DNA from: BJHQ01 sp964654285
Lineage (GTDB): Bacteria > Planctomycetota > UBA11346
Direction of reading: 5' to 3'
Length of the DNA stretch: 64,000 bases
NCBI GenBank assembly: GCA_964654285.1
Contig: CAZZJC010000016.1
Location: 26,969 to 90,968, forward strand
Below are positions 34,645-43,429 of this stretch, one piece after another. The position numbers and the translations under genes were made by a program. The notes under the pieces were generated by a model. That model made no database searches. It had not been told where the DNA came from and saw only the letters and a program-made list of their open reading frames with translations. Each line of letters opens with the position of its first letter. Positions within the stretch are counted from its first letter, which is position 1.

Positions 34645-36366
34645 TCAGCGCCCCGCGCCGACCGCATCCGCAACGAAGCATTCCTCCAGCGCATCCCACA
34701 AACCGGGGATCTCAGGCGCCAGCTTGGGGTCGCGTTCGGCCAGGACCAGGCGGTTGCGCAGGGTGTAGGCCCGCTTCAGGCGGGCGATGTCTGGCAGGTC
34801 AGGCGATTCGAGCACGTAGTTCGGGCTGAGTTCCGGCCGGATCCGGGGGTGCAGCGAGGCGACGTGGGCCTCGGCCTCGGCCGAGGTCATGGTGTTGTGC
34901 TTCCAGTGGAAGCCGTAGCCCTTCAGCCCGTACTGCTGCCGTGCCTCGGGTTTGGCGACGATCGACAGCGGCAGCACGGCATAGGTGAAGAACAGGTAGC
35001 GATGGACGGCGTCGAACTCGGTCGGGTAGGCGTTCAGCATGGCGACGGTGTTCGCGATCGACTGCGCGGTCTCGCCCGGGAATCCGATGATGAAGGTGCT
35101 CTTGGTGTTGATCCCGGCGATCGCCATGGCGCGGATGCCGGCGAGGATGCGCTCGGGCGTGATGTGCTTGTGCATCGCGTTGAGGATGCCGGGATCGCCG
35201 GACTCGATGCCGAACAGGGCCTCGTGGCAGCCCGACGCCTTGAGCAGGTGCGCCAGCTCCTCGTCGATGAGGTCGACCCGGATCAGGCCGCGCCAGCGCG
35301 CGTCCAGCTTGGCGGCGATGAGCTTCTGGCAGAGTTCGACCGCGCGTTCGCGGGTGCCGAACAGGTTGTCGTCGGTGAAGTAGATCCGGCGCAGGCCGTC
35401 GCGGTCAGGCGGCAGGCTGCGGATCTCGTCGACCACGCCGTCGATGCCGCGCTTGCGGCCTTTGCGCAGTCCTCGGAAATCGCAGAAGGCGCAGTCGAAA
35501 CCGCAGCCGACGCCGGCCTGGATCGGGATCCAGGCGCCGTCAGGACGATGCCGGCAGCGGCTCCAGTCGACCTCGACCTCGACCCAGGGCTCGGTCACCA
35601 CCGGGTTCAGTTTCCATCTCCCCCCGGCGCCATCGGCGGCGGGGGCGAAATGCGCCACGTTGTCGAGGCCGCGCCAATCCTTGCCGTCGCGCAGGCATTT
35701 CACGATCGCGGCCAGGGTCTGCTCGCCGGCCTCGCTCACCACCAGGGCGTCGGCGGGCGAGGGACGGCTCTCGTCCATGAGGTAGTTGTGCTCGGCCACC
35801 GCCGGGATGATGGCCGGATCCATGCGGCCCTTCTCGACCAGGCGGCGGTGCTGGTAGGACTTCCAGACCTGGATGCCGCCAAGGATGATCAGGGAATCGG
35901 GCGACAGCCGCCGCACCTCGGCCGCGAGTTCGTCGATGCGCTCGGCGAAAGGCATGAAGGTGGTCGAGATCGCCACCGCACGCGGACCGGTGGCGAGCAG
36001 GCGATCCAGCCGTTCGCGGTCGGCGGTGAAGGACTGCACCACTTCGACCGCCAGGCCATGGCGTTCGAGGTACTGCTGCAGCCAGGCGCCGTTGAGCGAG
36101 ACGAACTCGGGCCAGCCGGTGGTCACCCGCCGCGCCGTCGCAGCGGCATCGCGGCCCTCTTCGAAATAGGCCTGAAGGACGTGCAGGGAGGCCGGCAGCC
36201 CGGCGATGTGCAGGCGCATGCCATCGCGGGCATGCTGACCGAGGACCTCCATGGGCGCATCGCCGGCGATCACCACGAGGTCGAGTCGGTCCTGGGGCAT
36301 GGGGGCCTTTCCGGGGATCCAGGCCGGATCGGTTCCGGCCATGGGCAGTGGGTCGGGCAGCGTCAT
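34645..36366 (-). CDS. Radical SAM enzyme with N-terminal B12-binding-like domain
   Basis: I start at ATG 36366, giving 573 residues. The N-terminal 250 residues show a Rossmann-like order typical of cobalamin-binding radical SAM proteins (AVAISTTFMPFAERIDELA..., then SLIILGGIQVW). A radical SAM motif CGFDCAFC (about residues 285-295) follows. The TIM-barrel part has FTDDNLFGTRERAVEL, IESGDPGILNAMHKHIT and FIIGFPGET, all conserved in this family. The substrate is unknown; such enzymes methylate or rearrange unactivated carbons. It lies convergent with the ferredoxin gene, which could supply electrons. A possible -10 box (TATAGT) lies about 26 bases upstream. Confidence 0.85.
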   Translation of the reverse strand: MTLPDPLPMAGTDPAWIPGKAPMPQDRLDLVVIAGDAPMEVLGQHARDGMRLHIAGLPASLHVLQAYFEEGRDAAATARRVTTGWPEFVSLNGAWLQQYLERHGLAVEVVQSFTADRERLDRLLATGPRAVAISTTFMPFAERIDELAAEVRRLSPDSLIILGGIQVWKSYQHRRLVEKGRMDPAIIPAVAEHNYLMDESRPSPADALVVSEAGEQTLAAIVKCLRDGKDWRGLDNVAHFAPAADGAGGRWKLNPVVTEPWVEVEVDWSRCRHRPDGAWIPIQAGVGCGFDCAFCDFRGLRKGRKRGIDGVVDEIRSLPPDRDGLRRIYFTDDNLFGTRERAVELCQKLIAAKLDARWRGLIRVDLIDEELAHLLKASGCHEALFGIESGDPGILNAMHKHITPERILAGIRAMAIAGINTKSTFIIGFPGETAQSIANTVAMLNAYPTEFDAVHRYLFFTYAVLPLSIVAKPEARQQYGLKGYGFHWKHNTMTSAEAEAHVASLHPRIRPELSPNYVLESPDLPDIARLKRAYTLRNRLVLAERDPKLAPEIPGLWDALEECFVADAVGAGR

Positions 36367-36550
36367 CGTCAGGACGCGTGCGCCAAGACAGACTATACCG
36401 CGACCAGGCATCTCGCGTTGGCATCGTTCTTGGCGACCTGCTACAGCGCGGAACCGGGCATTCCCCTGTTCGCCACACCGCTGTGGGACCAGGCTCCGCG
36501 CGGCTTGTCCCAGGCCGGGTGCCAAGGTATCCTAGGCCAAGGAGCCCACC

Positions 36551-36994
36551 ATGTTCCTCTCCCGCCCCTTCCCGCTCATGTTCATCCTCGCGCTTGGTTT
36601 TTTCCAGGCGTTTGCATCCGCAGGAGAGAGCCTGCAGAAACAGCGCTTCACCATCTATGCCACGGTGAACGGTCAGGTGCTCACGGGGAAGCTGACCTTC
36701 AGTTCGACCGAGGCGACGATTACCGGTGTCGCCTGGGACACCATCATCATACCCTACAACGGCACCAAATCGATGAATGACAAGAAAGAAGCCACCGGTT
36801 ATGGTGCCAACGGTCGGATCGACAACGGCGCGGGCGTGACCTCGTTCTCGGTCCAGATCACGATCTCGCAGAAGGACAAGCAGGAAGTCAAAGTCGCAAC
36901 CGGGACCGTGTCCTTCGAGCCGAAGGATCCCAAGAAGGGGACGAAGAAGTCGGTCGCCTTCACCAGCGAAAAACCCGCGAAGCCAGCAAAGTAG
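36551..36994 (+). CDS. Small exported protein of unknown function
   Basis: The 147-residue protein starts at ATG 36551 with AAGGAG close upstream. It has a signal peptide (PLMFILALGFFQAFASAGES) and a mature region rich in Thr, Ser, Lys and Val with alternating hydrophobic pattern (FTIYATVNGQVLTGKLTFSS, VSFEPKDPKK) that suggests beta strands. The C-terminus is Lys-rich. The gene has lower GC than its neighbours, so transfer or relaxed selection is possible. No cysteine or named domain is present. The SRP RNA gene follows about 90 bp downstream. Confidence 0.65.
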   Translation: MFLSRPFPLMFILALGFFQAFASAGESLQKQRFTIYATVNGQVLTGKLTFSSTEATITGVAWDTIIIPYNGTKSMNDKKEATGYGANGRIDNGAGVTSFSVQITISQKDKQEVKVATGTVSFEPKDPKKGTKKSVAFTSEKPAKPAK

Positions 36995-37048
36995 TCGCTC
37001 GGCAACCCGCGTGGGTGATGTCGGTCCGGCGGCAGCGGATCGCAACGA

Positions 37049-37077
37049 TTGACACCTCCGGTTGTGCACCAAGCTCT
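37049..37077 (+). promoter_or_regulatory. Promoter of the SRP RNA gene
   Basis: A perfect TTGACA -35 box (37049-37054), a 17-base spacer and a weak -10 region (37072-37077) end six bases before the predicted RNA start at 37083. Confidence 0.55.
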
Positions 37078-37082
37078 CCGCC

Positions 37083-37183
37083 GCACAGCCGGGGCCCGGA
37101 AGTTGGAGCCTGCCGAACCTGGTCAGGCCTTGACGGGAGCAGCCATAAGGCGGGCGAAGGCGTTCCGGTAACTCCGGCTGTGC
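37083..37183 (+). ncRNA. ffs: Bacterial-type (4.5S-like) signal recognition particle RNA
   Basis: The 101-base sequence folds into one long hairpin. GCACAGCCGG (37083-37092) pairs with CCGGCTGTGC (37174-37183), CCGGAA with TTCCGG, and GCCTGCC with GGCGGGC. The universal SRP core is present: GGTCAGG on the 5' side and GGGAGCAGCC on the 3' side, which form the asymmetric loop bound by Ffh. The apical tetraloop reads TGAC instead of the usual GGAA, matching the alternative URRC class. A TTTT run follows, and the gene lies 145 bp ahead of fabD. No Alu domain is present. With Ffh and FtsY it targets membrane proteins to the Sec machinery. Confidence 0.88.
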
Positions 37184-37327
37184 ATTTTACGACATCGCCG
37201 AAATTCCAGAACGTTTCCGATCGGCATCGGTTCCATGCATAAAGGCGCGGTTGCGGACAAACCACTGGTACCCGGTGGACGGCATGCCGATGGTTCACTA
37301 GCGTTTCCGCTCCACCAAGGAGCCAGC

Positions 37328-38269
37328 ATGTCCCTCGCCCTCGTCTTCCCCGGTCAAGGCGCCCAAGTCGTGGGCATGGGCATGGAACTCGCCCAGAAGC
37401 ACCCCGTCGCGCGGGAACTGCTCGACCGCGCCGACCGTGCTCTCGGTTTCGGCCTGTCGGACATCATCGCCAACGGCCCCGAGGCCGATCTCACCCGCAC
37501 CGACATCAGCCAGCCGGCCATCCTGGTGGTCAGCCTGATGGCCTTCGAGGTGCTCAAGACGGTGGTGAAACCCTTGCCGTTCCGGGCCGCGGCCGGTCTG
37601 TCCCTGGGCGAGTACACCGCCCTCGCCGCCGCCGGCGCGGTGTCGTACGAGGACGCCATCCGCCTCGTGCGCCTGCGCGGCCAGGCGATGCAGGCCGCCG
37701 CCGACGCGGTGCCGAGCGGCATGGTCGTGCTGGTCGGCGCGGATGAGGCCCAGGCGAACAAGCTCTGCCAGCTCGCTGCCGAAGGCGAAGTCCTCCAGGT
37801 CGCGAACCTCAACGCTCCCGGCCAGGTGGTGATCAGCGGCGCCAAGACCGCCTGCGATCGCGCCATCGCCCGCGCCAAGGATGCCGGCATCCGCCGCGCC
37901 AGCGCGCTGCCGGTGGCCGGCGCCTTCCACAGCGCCCTCATGGCCCCGGCCGCCGACCGCCTGCGCAGCGCGCTCGCGGCGACCGTCTTCAAGGATCCGA
38001 GCGTGCCGGTCTACACCAATGTCACCGCCCAGCCGGTGACCAAGGCGGGCGAGATCGCGGCGCTGCTCGAAGCCCAGCTCACCAAGCCGGTGCGCTGGGC
38101 CGATTCGGTGGTGAACATGCAGGCCTCCGGCATCACCACCTATTGGGAGCTCGGTCCCGGCAAGGCCCTGTGCGGCATGATCTCGCGCACGGTGAAGGAC
38201 GCGGTGGTCAAGAACCTGGAAACCCCGGCCGACGCGCTGACCTTCGCGCCGCAGCAGGCTGCCGGCTGA
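37328..38269 (+). CDS. fabD: Malonyl-CoA-acyl carrier protein transacylase FabD
   Basis: The 313-residue protein has MSLALVFPGQGAQVVGMG, the nucleophile Ser92 in GLSLGEY, and His201 in GAFHSALM, which are the exact positions of the E. coli catalytic pair. AAGGAG precedes ATG 37328. It loads malonyl groups onto acyl carrier protein for fatty acid synthesis. No other fab gene is in the window, so the usual fab cluster is not conserved here. It ends 17 bp before the convergent hydrolase gene. Confidence 0.97.
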   Translation: MSLALVFPGQGAQVVGMGMELAQKHPVARELLDRADRALGFGLSDIIANGPEADLTRTDISQPAILVVSLMAFEVLKTVVKPLPFRAAAGLSLGEYTALAAAGAVSYEDAIRLVRLRGQAMQAAADAVPSGMVVLVGADEAQANKLCQLAAEGEVLQVANLNAPGQVVISGAKTACDRAIARAKDAGIRRASALPVAGAFHSALMAPAADRLRSALAATVFKDPSVPVYTNVTAQPVTKAGEIAALLEAQLTKPVRWADSVVNMQASGITTYWELGPGKALCGMISRTVKDAVVKNLETPADALTFAPQQAAG

Positions 38270-38286
38270 GCCGGCGCTGATCGCCG

Positions 38287-39294
38287 CTATTTCTGGAGGA
38301 AGTGCGCCCATTTCCCCAGGGCGGTTGCGCTCGCGGGATCGGCGAGCCACGCCATGGCTCGAGCGTCCGAGCGCAGGTGGGCATCCCACCAGGCGAGGGT
38401 GACGACGGCGACGGCCTCGACCTGGGCCGGATCGGGTTCCGGTTCGCCCATCAGTTTCGCTCCGGCGCCGCCCGAATAGGTGCTGTGCAGCGAACCGTCG
38501 AACCAGGCGAGCATCTTGTTTCCAGCAGGCATGGCCTCGTAGGCCTGCCGCCGCCAGGCTCCGTCGCGGGTGTCGCCGCTGTATTTCACCACGGCGGGCT
38601 GGTTGTCGTTGGTCCCGGTCATCACCAGCACCGGCCGGGTGCAGCCGGACCAGTCCGGATCCTGGGAACGGACGGTGCGGCCGCCGGGCGACAGCGCCGC
38701 GAACGCGCGCGGACGCGGATCCATCCCATCAAGCGCGGTGCCATCGGGCAGGCGCAGGCGCTGGCCGGCGACCCCCATGGTGGTCCAGGCGCCGAAGCTG
38801 TGGCCGCCGACGCCGAGGCGGCCGCGATCCAGGTTCCCCGCCAGGGCAGGCACGACCTTTTCCAGTTCCGCCAGCGCATCGATGACCTGGCTGATCAACC
38901 TGGGACGTCCGCGCAGCACCTGCGGATCGAGGGTGGCCCGGCGCAGGGCTTGGCCCAGGTCGCCGGGTCGGACAGCGCGGAACGTGGCCCAGTCGCTGCC
39001 GGGATGATCCGGATGGACGGACACGTAGCCATGCGCGGCCCAGCGGCGGCCGAGGAAGGCGTAGCCTTCGCGCGATCCCGCCAGCCCATGCGAGAACACG
39101 ATGACCGGCCACGGCCCCTCGCCCGGGACCGGGTCCTTCGGGTGGTGGACACGCACCGTGGCGGTGCCGTCAGGCAGGGTGAGGGTGGCATCGGCGGTCG
39201 TCACCGCCCGGTTGGGCAATGCGCCCGGCCACGGTTCGGCGGCGGCGGTCATGGTCGCGGCGAGGATGAGCGCGAGGAGGATGCGGCACGGCAT
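38287..39294 (-). CDS. Exported alpha/beta hydrolase (dienelactone-hydrolase-like)
   Basis: The 335-residue protein has a signal peptide (LLALILAATMTAAAEP) and an alpha/beta-hydrolase core. VIVFSHGLAGSREGYAFLGRRWAAHGY gives the oxyanion strand, and VGGHSFGAW provides the nucleophile Ser in Gly-x-Ser-x-Gly. DWATFRAVRPGDLGQAL and a late His in FDGSLHSTYSG complete the pattern seen in predicted dienelactone hydrolases. The substrate is unknown but probably an ester or polyester fragment outside the cytoplasm. It is convergent with fabD and divergent from queD with about 100 bp between. Confidence 0.8.
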   Translation of the reverse strand: MPCRILLALILAATMTAAAEPWPGALPNRAVTTADATLTLPDGTATVRVHHPKDPVPGEGPWPVIVFSHGLAGSREGYAFLGRRWAAHGYVSVHPDHPGSDWATFRAVRPGDLGQALRRATLDPQVLRGRPRLISQVIDALAELEKVVPALAGNLDRGRLGVGGHSFGAWTTMGVAGQRLRLPDGTALDGMDPRPRAFAALSPGGRTVRSQDPDWSGCTRPVLVMTGTNDNQPAVVKYSGDTRDGAWRRQAYEAMPAGNKMLAWFDGSLHSTYSGGAGAKLMGEPEPDPAQVEAVAVVTLAWWDAHLRSDARAMAWLADPASATALGKWAHFLQK

Positions 39295-39395
39295 GCGGTG
39301 GTATACCGCAGCCAGGCCGATCGGGTTACATCCGATCTGCGCATCCGTCGGCGACTTCGCGCTTTCGCCGCGGCGGGATCCGCCACCCTGCGCGC

Positions 39396-39800
39396 ATGCA
39401 CTACCTGACCCGCCGCTTCGGCTTCTCGGCCAGCCATCGCCTGCACAGCGACCAGCTCGACGCCAAGGCCAACACCTGCGCCTACGGCCTGTGCGAGAAC
39501 ATCCACGGCCACAACTACCATGTCGAGGTCACCGTGCGCGGCGCGGTCGATCCCAAGACCGGCTTCTTCTGCAACGTGCTCGACCTGCGCGCCCTGGTGC
39601 AGGAACTCGTCATCGATCCGTGCGAGCACCAGTTCCTCAACGATGTGCCCTTCCTGCGCGACGGCATCACCACGATGGAGAACCTCGCGTCGAAGTTCTG
39701 GGCCCGCATCGAGGCGCCGCTCGCCGCGCGCGGGATGGAGCTGACCGAGATCCTGCTCGGCGAGACGCAGGACCATTGGGTGAAGCTGCGCAAGGAGTGA
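39396..39800 (+). CDS. queD: 6-carboxytetrahydropterin synthase QueD
   Basis: The 134-residue protein has the pterin-synthase fold and zinc ligands His15 (SASHRLH) and the HGHNYHVEV pair, with the reactive Cys in CENIHGH. It has EHQFLND and TTMENLASKFW, as in QueD rather than folate enzymes. It converts dihydroneopterin triphosphate to 6-carboxytetrahydropterin, the second step toward queuosine. With queC 13 kb away this shows a deazapurine pathway. It ends one base before the stop of the convergent lipid gene. Confidence 0.92.
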   Translation: MHYLTRRFGFSASHRLHSDQLDAKANTCAYGLCENIHGHNYHVEVTVRGAVDPKTGFFCNVLDLRALVQELVIDPCEHQFLNDVPFLRDGITTMENLASKFWARIEAPLAARGMELTEILLGETQDHWVKLRKE

Positions 39801-39801
39801 C

Positions 39802-42800
39802 TCAGGCTGCAGGGCCGGCCGCCAGCCGCTTGAGCGCGGCGAGATCGCGTTTGCCGGTGCCGAGCTTGGGGATGCTGTCGACCGTGATCACGTCCTTCGC
39901 CTTCGGGCGCCAGAGCGGCGGCAGGTGGTCGAGCTTCTCGATCAGCGCCGCCCAGTCGCCGGACCAGCCGGTATGCAGGACGACCAGCCGTTCGCCCCGC
40001 GCGGGATCGGGCGTCGCCGAAACGGCGATCTCGATCCCGGATTCGGCCCCGGCGGCCTCGGCGAAGGCGGTGGCCAGGGCGGCCTCGACGTTGTCGAGCG
40101 GCACCATCTCGCCGCCGATCTTGGCGAAGCGCGCCAGCCGCCCGGTGATGAAGATGAAGCCGTCCTTGTCGACGTGCCCGACATCGCCGGTGTTGTAGCC
40201 GCCGAGCAGGAACGCCTTGGCGGTGAGGTCATCGCGGCGCAGATAGCCCTGCATGCGCGCCGGGCTGCGCACCACCAGCAGCCCATCGGCGCCCAGCGGC
40301 AGTTCCGCGCCGGTCTCGGGATCGACGGTGAGGACGTGGATGCCGGGCAGGGCACGGCCAACCGAACCGTCGCGGGCGCGTTCCTCGACCACGCCGCCGC
40401 GCTCGACCCGCTGCAGGTTGGCCGCCACCACCGGCGCGAGCTCGGTGCAGCCGTAGCCCTCCAGCAGGTCGCCGCCGTACTGTTCCTTGAACTGCTTGCG
40501 CAGCTCGGCCGGGCAGCGTTCGGCCCCGACGACGCAGAAGCGCAGGCTGGCGAGCTGCTCCTTGGTGATCCGGCGCAGGTAGCCGCGCACGAAGGTCGGC
40601 GTCGACATCATGAAGGTCGGCTTGTGCCTGCCCGCCAGCTCGCCGATGCCCTTGCCGTCGTTGGGGTCGGGATTGACCATCACCGGGATGCCGAGGGTGA
40701 TCGCGAGCCACATGCCGGGCACCAGGCCGAAGCTGTGGAAGAGCGGCAGCGGTGAAAGCAGGCGGTCCTCGCCGCCATGCAGGTCGAGCCCTTCGGCGGT
40801 GGCGAGGATGTTGGCGAGGATCTGGCGGTGGGTGAGCTGCACGCCCTTGGGATCGCCGGTCGAACCCGAGCTGAAGATGATCGCGGCAACGTCGTCGGCC
40901 CGCGCGGCGTCGCGCCAGGACGCCGGCAGCACCCAGTTCAGCGCGGCGTGGCGCAGCACCGTGAGCGAACCCAGCTTCGGCAGGAGCTCCTCGACCAGCA
41001 CGGTGCGCCCGGGCACGGTGGGGTTGCCGATCTTGCGCACGTACAACCCGGCGGTGATGACGGTCTTCACCTCGGCCAGCTCGCAGCAGCGCTGCATCAT
41101 CGCGTCGCCGACGGTGTGGTTGAGGTTCACCGCCGTGCGGCCGCTGAGGGCGATCGCGAGGTTGACGATGCTGCCGCCGCGCCCCGGCGGCAGGAGGACG
41201 CCGACCCGGCGCTCATCCCGTCCGAGCTGCAGGAGCGGGATCACCGCCTGCGCGACCGCGGCCAGCTTCCAATTCGCGATCTCGCCGCCGGCGTCGATCA
41301 CCGCGGTCTGCAACGGCCGGCGCCAGGCGTTGCGCAGGACCTCGGCGCCCAGGGTGCGGCGGTCCGCGCGTGCCCGTTCGTCGGCGAACTCCCAGCCCAG
41401 GCGCACCACCGCATCGCGCGCCTGGGCGGCGGTGGTGGTCGCCGGCAGGACCGGGCCGAAGCGCAGGTTGACCTGGCGCAGGATGCGCGGCCACCACGTC
41501 AATCCCCGGCGCAGCGCGCGCGACATCCAGGTGCCGAACAGGCCGTGCAGATGCGCCGGCACCACCGGCACCCCGGCGCGGCCGGCGATGCGCTCCATGC
41601 CGGCGTGGAAGACATCCATCTGGCCGCTGCGGGTGAGCTTCCCCTCGGGGAAGATGACCACCATCTCGCCGGCCTTGGCGGCGGCGATGGCGGCGTCGAT
41701 CGCGGCGAGCTTGCTCCGGCGCGCGTCGGTGTCGCTGACCGGGATGACCCCGGCCCAGCGCAGGAACCAGCCGACGACCGGCATGTCGACGTAGGTGCGG
41801 TAGACCAGGAAGCGGCCGGGGCGCGGCAGGCAGAGGCCGAGGATCAGGCCGTCGGCGTAGCTGAGGTGGTTGCACACCACCAGGCAGCCGCCGCTGGCGG
41901 GGATGTGCTCGGTGCCGCGCAGGCGGATGCGCCAGATCGTCTGCCCGAGCCAGGCCAGGCACCAGCCCGCGACCTGCTTGCGGTAGAGCCACAACGCGCC
42001 GGCGGTGAAGGCGAGCGAGACGCCGGCGAGGATGCGCAGGATGCCGGCGGCGTCGATGCCGCTCGCCTTCAGCAGGGCCAGGCAGGCGAACATGGCGACC
42101 ACCATGCCGATGCAGGTCATCACCTGGGTCGCCGCCATCACCCGATTGCGCACCGGCGCGGGAGAACGCTCCTGGATGAGGATCTGCAGCGGCACTTCCC
42201 AGAAGCCGCCGCCGAGGCCGGCGAGGAACAGCAGGCCGCCGAACCAGTAGGCGTCGCGACCGGCGGCATCCTGGTGCTGCAACGCGTGTCCGGCCACGCC
42301 GCCGGCAAGGAGCATCGCCGCGCCGGCGATGATCGCGCCCAGCATCGGCAGGCCGGCAGGCCAGGCGCGGCGCATCAGCACCGGTGCGAGGGCGGATCCG
42401 GCGATGATGCCGAAGCCCATCACCAGGGCGAGCAGCGCCTGGCCGCCGGCCTCGAGGCCGAAGGCGAAGAACGCGATCGGCGCGATCATCACCTGCGCCG
42501 CTGAACCGATCGCCCAGAAGCCCGCCAGCGCCATGGTCGGCGCCAGGATCCCCGGCCCGGCCCTGAGGGCGCCCAGGGTCGAGCCCCAGGCGAACGGACG
42601 CAGCGGCGTCTGCGGCGCCTGCGCCTGGAGCTTCGGGATCCGCCACGCCGCGAGAATGCCGATCACCGACACCACCGAGCTGATCCCCAGCACCGCCACC
42701 GCCGGCCCATACGCGCCGCAGCCGAGCCAGGCGACCAGGCGCTCCTCGGCCAGGGCCGTCGCCGCCAGGCCCATGAGGATCGCGGCCATGCTCACGCCCT

Positions 42801-43314
42801 GCATCCACGCGTTGGCGCTGGCGAGGCGCTCCGGCCGCACCAGCTCCGGCAGGGCCGAATACTTCACCGATCCGAACACCGTCGCCGCGCCGCCCAGCAC
42901 CGCCAGGGTCGCCAGCAGCACGATGAGGCTGGCGTCGTCGTGGCCGCCGGCCTTGAGGAAGACGCCGAGGCTGCCGAGGAGGCAGACCACGAGATCGAGC
43001 AGGCGGATCGCCCGCAGCGGCCGGTGCTTCGGCAGCCGGTCGCCAAGGGCGCCGGCGAGCGGGGCGAGCAGCACCATGGGGATCAGGAAGGCCATGCCGG
43101 CGTAGATGCCGTAGGCGGTGCCGAGCACGAGCGATTCGTAGTTCTTCGCCCCGACGTGGTGGTCGGCGAGCAACATCAGGGTCGCCGCGACCACGCCCCG
43201 GAACAGGTTGTCGGTGAAGGCCCCGGCGTAGGCCGCGATGAGATGACCGCCGAGGCGGTCGGGCGGCGTCATCGGGAGGGTTCCCGCTTGGATGGGCGAG
43301 GGGGTGGCAGGCAT
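39802..43314 (-). CDS. Three-domain lysophospholipid protein: MFS transporter, PlsC-type acyltransferase, acyl-ACP/CoA synthetase
   Basis: The 1170-residue chain has an MFS/LplT-like permease of about 12 helices at residues 20-430, a PlsC acyltransferase at about 460-620 (NHLSYADG is the HX4D box, EGKLTRSG the second box), and an AMP-binding ligase at about 650-1165 (IIFSSGSTGDPKGVQLTH, GYGCTEL, TGRLARFAKIGGEMV). Separate LplT and Aas in E. coli import and re-acylate lysophospholipids, so here all three steps are on one chain. AAGGA lies six bases before ATG 43314. A strong promoter with an operator-like palindrome lies upstream. The fused order is known in some bacteria but is unusual. Confidence 0.9.
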   Translation of the reverse strand: MPATPSPIQAGTLPMTPPDRLGGHLIAAYAGAFTDNLFRGVVAATLMLLADHHVGAKNYESLVLGTAYGIYAGMAFLIPMVLLAPLAGALGDRLPKHRPLRAIRLLDLVVCLLGSLGVFLKAGGHDDASLIVLLATLAVLGGAATVFGSVKYSALPELVRPERLASANAWMQGVSMAAILMGLAATALAEERLVAWLGCGAYGPAVAVLGISSVVSVIGILAAWRIPKLQAQAPQTPLRPFAWGSTLGALRAGPGILAPTMALAGFWAIGSAAQVMIAPIAFFAFGLEAGGQALLALVMGFGIIAGSALAPVLMRRAWPAGLPMLGAIIAGAAMLLAGGVAGHALQHQDAAGRDAYWFGGLLFLAGLGGGFWEVPLQILIQERSPAPVRNRVMAATQVMTCIGMVVAMFACLALLKASGIDAAGILRILAGVSLAFTAGALWLYRKQVAGWCLAWLGQTIWRIRLRGTEHIPASGGCLVVCNHLSYADGLILGLCLPRPGRFLVYRTYVDMPVVGWFLRWAGVIPVSDTDARRSKLAAIDAAIAAAKAGEMVVIFPEGKLTRSGQMDVFHAGMERIAGRAGVPVVPAHLHGLFGTWMSRALRRGLTWWPRILRQVNLRFGPVLPATTTAAQARDAVVRLGWEFADERARADRRTLGAEVLRNAWRRPLQTAVIDAGGEIANWKLAAVAQAVIPLLQLGRDERRVGVLLPPGRGGSIVNLAIALSGRTAVNLNHTVGDAMMQRCCELAEVKTVITAGLYVRKIGNPTVPGRTVLVEELLPKLGSLTVLRHAALNWVLPASWRDAARADDVAAIIFSSGSTGDPKGVQLTHRQILANILATAEGLDLHGGEDRLLSPLPLFHSFGLVPGMWLAITLGIPVMVNPDPNDGKGIGELAGRHKPTFMMSTPTFVRGYLRRITKEQLASLRFCVVGAERCPAELRKQFKEQYGGDLLEGYGCTELAPVVAANLQRVERGGVVEERARDGSVGRALPGIHVLTVDPETGAELPLGADGLLVVRSPARMQGYLRRDDLTAKAFLLGGYNTGDVGHVDKDGFIFITGRLARFAKIGGEMVPLDNVEAALATAFAEAAGAESGIEIAVSATPDPARGERLVVLHTGWSGDWAALIEKLDHLPPLWRPKAKDVITVDSIPKLGTGKRDLAALKRLAAGPAA

Positions 43315-43357
43315 GGCGGATCCTTCGGGAAGAGTTCCAGACCGTCGTCGCGTTCGT

Positions 43358-43385
43358 TTAATAACGTATGTTTATTTATCGTCAA
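43358..43385 (-). promoter_or_regulatory. Promoter with operator-like palindrome for the three-domain lipid gene
   Basis: On the minus strand TTGACG (43380-43385), 16 bases, then TATTAA (43358-43363). The AT-rich palindrome AATAA-C-GTATG-T-TTATT (43360-43376) overlaps the -10 box, as a repressor of the TetR or FadR type would require. It is the most AT-rich patch of the region. Confidence 0.55.
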
Positions 43386-43429
43386 GACCTGGGGTTGCCT
43401 AACCCGTTGGCGGGCCCAGAGTCCTGGAC

